Origin: an uncultured Lachnospira sp.
GTDB lineage: Bacteria; Bacillota; Clostridia; Lachnospirales; Lachnospiraceae
Direction of reading: 5' to 3'
Length of the DNA: 7,432 nucleotides
Assembly: GCA_947306285.1 (NCBI GenBank)
Contig: CAMZGB010000046.1
Span: forward strand, 1 to 7,432
This document shows positions 6,222 through 7,432 of this stretch, one piece after another; position 1 is the stretch's first letter; each line of letters opens with the position of its first letter. Below the pieces are notes generated by a model. That model worked only from the letters and a program-made list of their open reading frames with translations. It was not told the origin of the DNA and did not search any database. Made by a program: the position numbers and the translations under genes.

Positions 6222-6305
6222 TGCAGGTGGCGGGACTTGAACCCGCACGCTTTTGAGGGCGCTGGATTTTGAATCCAGTGCGTCTGCCAATTCCGCCACA
6301 CCTGC
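6222..6305 (-). tRNA. tRNA-Leu (anticodon CAA)
   Basis: The minus strand folds as a class II tRNA of 84 bases. The acceptor stem is GCAGGTG/CACCTGC with discriminator A. The D-loop region is GGCGGAATTGGCAGACGC. The anticodon stem CTGGA/TCCAG carries loop TTCAAAA (anticodon CAA at plus-strand 6269-6271), which reads UUG. A long variable arm (CGC...GCG) and the T-arm GCGGG-TTCAAGT-CCCGC follow. The long variable arm and A73 fit leucine. The 3' CCA is not encoded: the discriminator is followed by CA and then A residues. The gene is alone, not in a tRNA cluster. Confidence 0.97.
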
Positions 6306-6316
6306 CAGCGAGATAA

Positions 6317-6345
6317 ATTCTATCATTTTAAAAGACTGATGTCAA
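6317..6345 (-). promoter_or_regulatory. Near-consensus promoter of tRNA-Leu
   Basis: On the minus strand, a perfect TTGACA (plus 6345-6340) and TAGAAT (plus 6322-6317) are separated by 17 bases, with an extended TG one base before the -10. The start point near 6310 would be about five bases before the mature 5' end. This is the strongest promoter in the window, as expected for a stable RNA. Confidence 0.85.
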
Positions 6346-6366
6346 ATACATATATTTGGCTTTTTT
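6341..6366 (+). terminator. Weak AT-rich hairpin followed by six T residues
   Basis: GTCAAATA (6341-6348) pairs with TATTTGGC (6353-6360), with one G-T pair and a CATA loop, and is followed by TTTTTT (6361-6366). It resembles a weak plus-strand terminator that could stop read-through towards the copA-like gene. It overlaps the -35 box of the tRNA promoter and may be coincidental. Confidence 0.3.
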
Positions 6367-6380
6367 ATTGCTATATCGCA

Positions 6381-6409
6381 TAGAAAATAGGCTTGTTTTG
6401 AGTTATAAT
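6381..6409 (+). promoter_or_regulatory. Predicted promoter of the copA-like gene
   Basis: TATAAT (6404-6409) is a perfect -10 box; TAGAAA (6381-6386) lies 17 bases upstream and matches the -35 consensus at four of six positions. The weak -35 with a perfect -10 would suit an activated or repressed metal-response promoter, but no CopY-type TACAnnTGTA operator or clear CueR-like palindrome is seen. Confidence 0.45.
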
Positions 6410-6447
6410 ATAACGGAGTATGTAAGTACGAGATAGAGGGAAAATCA

Positions 6448-7432
6448 ATGAAATTTAGTGTATCTGGAATGGGATGCGCAGCATGCCAAAACAGAGTAGA
6501 AAATGCAGTGAAAGAAGTCAAAGGAGTGACTTCTGTTGATGTTAGCCTTCTAACCAATTCTATGGAAGTAGAGGGCGATTTTTCTGCTGCAGATATAGTT
6601 AAGGCAGTTAAAGATGCTGGTTATAAAGCAGACTACTTAGAAGAAGGTAAAAGCATTATAACTGAAGAAAAACAGCAGATGTCTGATGATACTAAATCTA
6701 TTCTAAAAAGATTTATTATATCTCTTATCATTTTTATTCCTCTAATGGTTCTTTCGATGGGGAATATGTTTTTCCATTTTACTGAGAACTATAAATTATT
6801 AGTTATAGTTGAGATGATTCTATGTCTTGCAGTAATTATCGTGAATTACAAATACTTTGTTAACGGTTTTAAATCTGCAATTCATTTGAGCGGAACTATG
6901 GATACTTTGGTTATGCTTGGTTCCGGAATATCATTTGTTTATTCGGTGATAACAATGATTAGAATTATCAATCATCCGGAACATGGTATGCATTTGATTC
7001 ATAGTGTTTACTTTGAGTCTGCAGCCATGATTTTAGTTCTTATCACATTAGGAAAATTCATAGAGTCATATGCTAAGGGTAGAACTACAGACACAATAAA
7101 AGAATTGATACACCTCGCTCCAAAGACAGCGATTATTGAAGTTAACGGTGAACAAAAAGAAGTTGCCGTAAATGAGATTAAAGAAGGTGACATTTTTGTT
7201 GTAGAACCAGGTCATAACATTCCAGTGGATGGTGTTGTGATTCATGGGCTTAGTAAAGTTGATGAATCAATGCTCACAGGTGAGAGTAAATTAGTTGATA
7301 AGCAGATTGATTCGAAGGTATTTGCCGGAACAAAGAATCATGAGAGATTAATTAAGTGTAAAGCAACTGAAGTAGGTACAGAAACTACACTTTCAAAGAT
7401 TATAGATATGGTAAGTAAAGCGTCTACTTCGA
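6448..7432 (+). CDS. copA: CopA-type copper-translocating P1B ATPase, N-terminal part (3' end outside window)
   Basis: The frame is open from the ATG to the window end (328 codons), so the gene is truncated by the window. The protein begins with one heavy-metal-associated domain: GMGCAAC at 7-13 with the metal ligands C10 and C13, ending near DAGYKADY. Membrane segments follow (about 88-108, 115-133, 152-172 and 189-205). The third carries GTMDTLVMLGSG (149-160), the form typical of Cu(I) CopA; Zn/Cd pumps usually differ here. The actuator domain has PGHNIPVDG (254-262) and the phosphatase loop TGES (277-280). The CPC ion site, DKTGT phosphorylation site and ATP-binding domain are beyond the window, so copper specificity rests on the N-terminal half. 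The role is export of Cu(I) across the cytoplasmic membrane. AGAGGG at 6435-6440 lies seven bases before the ATG. No copZ or csoR/copY gene is seen upstream. Confidence 0.9.
   Translation, partial: MKFSVSGMGCAACQNRVENAVKEVKGVTSVDVSLLTNSMEVEGDFSAADIVKAVKDAGYKADYLEEGKSIITEEKQQMSDDTKSILKRFIISLIIFIPLMVLSMGNMFFHFTENYKLLVIVEMILCLAVIIVNYKYFVNGFKSAIHLSGTMDTLVMLGSGISFVYSVITMIRIINHPEHGMHLIHSVYFESAAMILVLITLGKFIESYAKGRTTDTIKELIHLAPKTAIIEVNGEQKEVAVNEIKEGDIFVVEPGHNIPVDGVVIHGLSKVDESMLTGESKLVDKQIDSKVFAGTKNHERLIKCKATEVGTETTLSKIIDMVSKASTS

Noticed and set aside
6222..6305. tRNA-Leu as an integration site for a mobile element
   Set aside because: No integrase, no repeated tRNA 3' segment and no foreign-looking genes are present in the window.
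6132..6326. Minus-strand open frame of 64 codons across the tRNA
   Set aside because: It runs through the tRNA-Leu gene, whose fold is unambiguous, so the frame is a spurious translation of tRNA and terminator sequence.
6342..6557. Minus-strand open frame over the start of the copA-like gene
   Set aside because: It is antisense to a clear metal-binding domain and has no ribosome binding site or recognisable protein features.

Overview
The window reads as chromosomal DNA from an AT-rich, low-GC, anaerobic Firmicute, most likely a Clostridia member close to Lachnospiraceae. The support is strong AGGAGG-type ribosome binding sites, TTG starts, clostridial-style protein sequences, QueH as the epoxyqueuosine reductase, and a U32 peptidase gene coupled to an FtsW/RodA-type gene and a penicillin-binding protein gene. 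The family placement is inference from gene content and sequence style, not a database result. No insertion sequence, phage gene, CRISPR array or integrase is visible.

Left part (1-3351): the 3' end of a peptidase U32-family gene overlaps by one base (TAATG) the start of a SEDS-family (FtsW/RodA/SpoVE) glycan polymerase. That gene in turn overlaps the start of a class B penicillin-binding protein. The three genes look like one translationally coupled operon. Its last two products form the usual SEDS polymerase plus transpeptidase pair of septal or side-wall peptidoglycan synthesis.

Middle part (3352-6220): a promoter and a 5'-UTR palindrome precede a small NUDIX hydrolase gene. A strong hairpin follows directly after its stop codon, and queH (queuosine tRNA modification) starts right after the hairpin. 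A separate promoter then drives a 531-residue single-span membrane protein with a cytoplasmic zinc ribbon, an acidic linker, a TPR-like region and two chitobiase/hexosaminidase C-terminal-type repeats outside the cell. Its function is unknown. It ends at a T-tailed hairpin that also serves the convergent tRNA gene.

Right part (6221-7432): a tRNA-Leu(CAA) gene lies on the minus strand with a near-consensus promoter. Divergent from it is the 5' part of a CopA-type P1B ATPase gene, cut by the window end before its CPC and DKTGT motifs. This gene has no stop codon in the window.

Overall this is ordinary core-genome content. I see no convincing undescribed system. The points most worth a second look are the zinc-ribbon/chitobiase-repeat membrane protein, the hairpin that directly abuts the queH ribosome binding site, the palindrome in the NUDIX leader, and the cysteine-rich penicillin-binding protein with two KTGTA motifs.
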